From Artemia franciscana (Eukaryota > Arthropoda > Branchiopoda > Anostraca > Artemiidae), in NCBI RefSeq assembly GCF_032884065.1, contig NC_088866.1:59710050-59774049 (forward strand): a stretch of 64,000 nucleotides of DNA, read 5' to 3'. Made by a program: the position numbers and the translations under genes. How positions within the stretch are numbered: the first letter of the stretch is position 1; the number at the start of each line of letters is the position of its first letter. Shown here in pieces: positions 59,267-64,000 of this stretch. Below the pieces are notes generated by a model. The model ran no database searches and was not told where the DNA came from. It saw only the letters and a list, made by a program, of their open reading frames with translations.

Positions 59267-61086
59267 ATACACAACATTCATAATCTTCCACTGAAAATGT
59301 TTAAATATTCTCACTAACCAGGCCAAGGAGGCACGCAAAAGGCCCCCTCCCTCCTCTCTAACGAAATCATCTATGCATTCCTTATTAAAATTATGAAAAA
59401 TGGCTCTTTTTGCATTTAGGACGTAATTTTCTGTGGGGCAGGAGGACGAAATGTTCCTCCCAAACCTTGGTATGCCTCCCCCCACTGACACCAGATTGTC
59501 CTCTCCCCCATCTGAATCTAGTGTCTTCAAAAATCTTTTCAATACTAAGATTAAAATACATAGTTAAAGCATCCACAGACACGAGTCAGTTTTCTTTAGC
59601 ATATCTTTACTTTTTTTGGTAGTATATTCATTTCCAGAGGCTCATTTTCAGTTTTCACTTGAGCTTAAAAAAGTTGCTCAAATTTTGCCTCCTCTATAGG
59701 AATATGATGAAATTACGCCACTGTTTTTTACCATTCTCTTCCCCCCTGAAATATTCTTGCAAGACAGCAAAAGTGCTAGAATCAAGTCTATACCGTTTGA
59801 TACCATTTCTATATCTCTGAAGACTTTAGCTAGTTAATTTTTTTTTAACAAAATGAAATAATTGCTTCCATAACTTACTAATGACTATCAAAGTAAACTT
59901 ACAATTAGAAAAAATTCCATTTTATGCCAAAGTTAGAACATAAATTGAATATGATCTATTAGCACTGGCACATAATGACTACCTTTAAATAATGACTAAG
60001 GTTTTTTTTTTCAAAAATACTTTTGACATATCTGAATCTATTAGTCTAGTTATTAAATGAATTTCAAATTTTATTAAATAAGATTTTGATCCTGAATATT
60101 CTAAACAGTTTAAGCGAAGATTGAAAGAGAAAACATGAATATTTATCAGCACAAAACATTAAGGTGCTTATAAACATATGCGAATGTAACAGGAAATCTA
60201 TGTAGCCCAACAGCATGGCTATAATTTGCAATTTCCTCACTCATATCTATTCTACTCACTCATTTCGTATTCTACAAAATAGTAACCCAACCACAATATT
60301 TCGAGTGGGAGTATATATAGATAAATCTTTAATAAGAAGAAAAAGTTGTATATGATTAATTTCTTTTGTAGTTTGATTAGGTACTTTTTGCGTTGAATTC
60401 TGTTTTTTTGTGCGTGTTCGTACTGTTGTTAATTTCCTTGCTTGTTTGTTATTTATTTATATTTTTGTGTGTATATTGCCCACGGGTTTTTGAAATACAC
60501 CTATCTATCTGTCTATGTGAGGCCGGATTTCCGGCTATGGCTTACATTAAAACTAAGTTCAGAAATCAACTGGACATATAAATCTCACTGCGATTAAATT
60601 TCACTAAAGTTGAAGTTGATGCTGAAACTCATCGAAAAAAAATTGGAAACAAATACATTCTTCTTATTGAAATACCCGCCTTTAGAAGAACTGTTGATGG
60701 AGAATTGTTATCGAAGCCGTGGGGAACTGAGTGGGATGCCGTTGGGACGTCCAACTATCGTCATTACTAATCAGCGATTTTACAGGATTTAATCCTTATT
60801 TCACTTTACAATACGATTTAAGGTAATTTATGGTAAGGTGCGTTCATTTTTAACCTAGAGAAGTTACAAACTTTTATTTGAGCAAGACCAACCAAGTCAA
60901 CAACTATAAATTCAACATTTCATTTGCAATTAGAAGACTCAGAAGGCTCTGCTACCTTCATTGGAAATTTGTTTTACATTTAAGCAAAATTAAAGAAGGA
61001 AATTTATATCAAGACTTTGAATGAACTTTGTCGTTGAACTCTCTCAGAAAGAAAATCTAATGTATAATCCGGAAGTTCATTATTCG
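59267..61086. other. Intergenic, no gene seen
   Basis: The segment 59300-59520 is C-rich and looks repeat-derived but has no partner in this window. No exon identified. Confidence 0.4.
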
Positions 61087-63218
61087 TCCCCTGAGAGCAG
61101 TTTTGTCGTATCTGCAACTTTTTCGGGAAGTGGAGTTAAGACTGCCGTCTAATGTGAAATGCTTTGCTCTATCCGATTCCGTCGACCATTTTATTGTATC
61201 TCAACTAGAAGTGCATCAATTTTAAATTTCTCTTTATCGTATCTCACATTTTGCCGTTTTGTTAAAAGCGGTTTTGTCGTATCTCATATGGGAAAATTAC
61301 ATCGGCATTTTTGTCGTAACTCCGTCGACGAATAAATTTGGTAAAAGTTTCACAATGAGTCACAAACGGACATTATTAACAACTGCACAAGCTGCGCAAA
61401 ATTTATAGGAATCCAGTTCCTCATTTTTGTGGAATTGACTAATATTTTGTTCAAAGAATATAATATATTTTATATCTTATATTATATATTGTACATATAT
61501 AGAGTATAATTTAATATTATTAAATACCAGATTTGTTATTATTTTTGTTGCGTATCAGTGGTCAGAATATATCTTGGTTATAATCGTATTTTGGTAGTGA
61601 TTCCTTGTAACGCAGCAGCCTGTCGGTAAATTTTTCGCAGTTCGTATTATTGACTTACAAGTAAAGTGAACATACACTCGACGCCCTTTTTTATGTTCTT
61701 AACGGATTTAATAATCGCTTCTATCGCAAATTCAAATTTAAGCACTTTTTGACCTCACCTAATTAACCTAACCTAACTATAAATAATTTTGGCGCTGAGA
61801 AAACGTAGTATTATTTTGTCAAAAACGACCGAAAACGCATACTTTAATTGAAAAATTGGCGTCAAGGAAGAAGAAAATGGCATAAATGGCAAAATAAAAT
61901 TTACTTATCCAACTTAATCGTTGAAAATTGGTGCTTGTAGATTATATAACATTAAAAAAATGGATTCATAGTGAAACAGTAAGTTTCTCAAACAGTCTGA
62001 AACAGTAAGAAAATCATTGAGGTATACTGTTGCATTTGGTCCGAGTTTGAGGCTGGACGTGGAGCAAACGAAATAGCTAGTGGACTATTGACTATACTAG
62101 AAAAGATTCTTGATGCTTACCCTGATATCTGTCAGTTAATTACTTGGTCGGACTCACGTGTGTCCCACAACCGAAACTCAATTATAAGCTTTGCCATCCA
62201 AGATGTTCTAACGACATTTCTACGCTTCGAAAATGTGGTTATGAAGTATTGTGAACCAGTTCACAACTGGTGTGAACCAGGTTGATGCTATACATAAGCA
62301 CCTTGATTTGTTTTCTCCGATAGATCTGGCGAGGAAGTTACTGAAAGTAAGAAAGACACGTCCTTTGAATGTCCTACAAGTGACCCAGTCAAAGTTCTTT
62401 GACTTTCAAAAGCCAGCAATGCTGTACAAGTGCTCGTTGGTACCGTATTCAAAGCTAAAACAACTTGAGTTCCATCAGGATAACGCTAAGAGAGTTTGGT
62501 TCAAAATCTCCTTCTCTGGAGACTTGCAAATGGCTACTATATCACAAGAATGTACTTTGGTTAAAAGTGTCACAACGCTTCGGCTGTCCGTGTTGTTGAA
62601 CGTCTTGTTTTGCCCAAACTTTGTGGCAAAAATATTGATCTACCTGATGCGTAAATCAAAGATGTCAAGTATCTCCTGAAGTTCATCCCCAACCAAGACC
62701 AGAAGTATTTTGAAACCAAGATTGAACAGTACTAGAAGGCCAAAGGGGATACTGAACGTTTGGAAGCCTCTTCATCTGCGCGAGACCATGTCCAGAGAAG
62801 GATTCCATTGAAACAAAACGGCGGCCAGCACAGAAACTCAACAAAAAATGAACATTTCTTAGGTTTTCTTTAATTTTTATACTTTTTCAAATAGTATTGC
62901 TGCATCAGAACTTGTTTGTCGTACCTTCATGGTGAAAAGGATAGGCAGCCCACAACATTTTGTCGTATCTAAGTTTACTAAAATTTCGGTAAGGTCGGAT
63001 TGTCGTATCTGTATTTCGTTTCAAGTTTTGACAATGAAAACTTCACCTTTTCCATCTTATATTCAGGAGACCCTCCTAGTTATTTTTTCTCTTTTTTTTT
63101 GAATTATTTGCGAAGAAAATCGGTTGTACCGTGTAAATTCAAGCAAAGGTGAAAATTTCAAAGTCGTTTTTCTCGGAATTTTGAAAACCTTAGTTACGAC
63201 AAAACCGCTCTCAGGGGA
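61087..63218 (+). mobile_element. DNA transposon-like element with 24-bp inverted ends
   Basis: Ends are TCCCCTGAGAGC(A/G)GTTT at 61087 and its complement ending at 63218, matching over 24 bp with one difference. Inside both ends the word TTGTCGTATC(T/C) recurs. On the left it is near 61103, 61236 (ATCGTATCT), 61274 and 61308; on the right near 62916, 62960 and 63000. Such repeated subterminal motifs are typical transposase-binding arrays. The centre carries a decayed gene (62025-62770). I could not find a convincing target duplication, so the superfamily stays open. Confidence 0.72.
62025..62770 (+). pseudogene. Decayed gene of the 61087-63218 element, unclassified family
   Basis: Conceptual translation gives CIWSEFEAGRGANEIASGLL, then ITWSDSRVSHNRNSIISFAI, then, after a frame change near a duplicated GTGAACCAG segment at about 62255, VDAIHKHLDLFSPIDLARKL, LKVRKTRPLNVLQVTQSKFF and SLVPYSKLKQLEF. 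After another frame change it ends with LLKFIPNQDQKYF. The order W-S-D, N-R-N-S, GH/VH near E-P, VD-x-IH and PNQD resembles from memory a protein group repeated in many arthropod genomes and annotated only as uncharacterised (DUF7869-like). The W-S-D Asp may be catalytic. At least two frame changes, so inactive. Confidence 0.55.
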
Positions 63219-63639
63219 GTGGCTATATATGTGATAAAATATTTGGACTATTGTACTGTTGTTTTTTTTTTCCTTTGTCTAAATAAAAGGATTTATCTCC
63301 ATTTGAGCGTTTGTTTGTTTACTATAAAACGGCAGTGTGGTCTAAGAAAAGGATACCTAATTTAAGGTGTTACCTCGAAAATACCTGGACATATAAATAA
63401 GTCTGCAGATTTTTTATTCCTCCAGTTGATACTATCTGGTATTATTAGCTAAGTCCTATTGAAAAACAAATACAAAATGCTTGAAACCAACAAAATCACA
63501 CAACTTTTGGTAAGGGCTATGAACAAGCATTAGAGTGTGTGAGGGGAGAGGGCTGGAACACTGATAGACTGAAAGCTACTCTGATAACAAAATGAACACA
63601 AATTTTCTGTATTTAATGAAATAAAAATAAAAAACACAT
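63219..63639. other. Unassigned
   Basis: No gene. A G-rich stretch lies near 63540. Confidence 0.4.
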
Positions 63640-63775
63640 TTAAGGTTTATAATAATATAATATAAATAATATAATAAATAATATATAATAATAATAATAA
63701 ATAATATATAATAATAATATATAAATAATAATAATAAATAATATAAATAATAATATAAATAATAAAAACACATTT
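63640..63775. repeat. (AAT)n/(AATAT)n microsatellite
   Basis: ATAATAAATAATATA-type words for about 130 bp. The Tyr/Ile-rich frame across it is an artefact. Confidence 0.9.
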
Positions 63776-63883
63776 TAAAATCAGAAGAAGGTACTGACAA
63801 GGCTGCTAATCGACAAGAGTGCAGTATACAAAATGGCAATTCTCTTTGTCATATTGGTTGATTCTTCTTTCTATTAAATAAAA

Positions 63884-64000
63884 AAAACTTAACTTAAAGT
63901 AAGGAGTGACATTAAAACTTAAAACAAACAGAAATTATTCCGCACATGAAAGGGGCTGTCCCCTCCTTAACTCCTCACTCTTTACGCTAAAGTTTGACTC
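63884..64000 (+). repeat. HPR hairpin 2 arm, cut by window end
   Basis: AAGTAAGGAGTGACATTAAA through CTCTTTACGCTAAAG, the left arm of hairpin 2. The right arm would lie beyond the window. Confidence 0.85.

Noticed and set aside
63332-63350. GGCAGTGTGGTCT shared with the retrozyme-like unit near 59024
   Set aside because: Only 13 bases match and the flanks are unrelated, so it is too short to claim a relic.

Overview
The window looks like AT-rich nuclear DNA of an invertebrate animal. Coding sequence is sparse and split by introns, there are (TA)n microsatellites, long-decayed LINE, hAT and Penelope-type remnants, and an assembly gap of 100 N. The one gene I recognise with confidence is the animal apoptosis regulator Siva. 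The commonest repeat family resembles repeats I associate with branchiopod crustaceans such as brine shrimp, but that is memory and not a search, so I hold it loosely. There are no bacterial operons, CRISPR arrays or rRNA genes.

Host genes. Siva lies on the minus strand, with exon 1 at 29687-29816, exon 2 at 22522-22691, exon 3 at 11777-11970 and a tentative short last exon near 11576-11612. It covers about 18 kb, and its introns hold a 3.3 kb tandem array, a long inverted repeat and several dispersed repeats. Three other coding pieces look real but unidentified: a 96-codon phase-0 exon at 3844-4131 (minus), a signal-peptide-type Ala/Pro-rich terminal exon at 49404-49739 (minus) with a broken duplicate beside it at 49990-50175, and an open stretch at 30453-30857 (plus).

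Repeats and mobile elements. One family, here called HPR (hairpin repeat), has about twelve copies or fragments. It starts with a 20-bp palindrome and carries two related long hairpins whose arms share copy-specific variants. The tandem array at 12395-15700 has a monomer of about 255-275 bp that is recognisably related to the HPR body. Two loci (6740-7822 and 31590-34030) belong to another family, with internal 285-bp repeats, a GACA microsatellite and a 3' hairpin, resembling Helentron-associated elements. LINE reverse-transcriptase remnants lie at 919-1560, 43430-43760, 43860-44750 and 52190-53050, a hAT transposase remnant at 34740-36223, and a hAT-type MITE with a clean 8-bp target duplication at 51985-52157.

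Most interesting items. (1) A 485-bp insertion at 58767-59251 with a 15-bp target duplication, made of 242-bp units bounded by hammerhead-ribozyme motifs (retrozyme or Penelope-type), with two weaker hammerhead-like motifs elsewhere. (2) A 2.1 kb element at 61087-63218 with 24-bp inverted ends, repeated GTCGTATC-type motifs inside both ends, and a decayed gene of an unclassified family. (3) A stretch of 3,029 bp with no CpG at all (38758-41786), extending leftward to 36633 and interrupted only by an HPR copy that has itself lost most of its CpGs. This looks like a footprint of local germline methylation.
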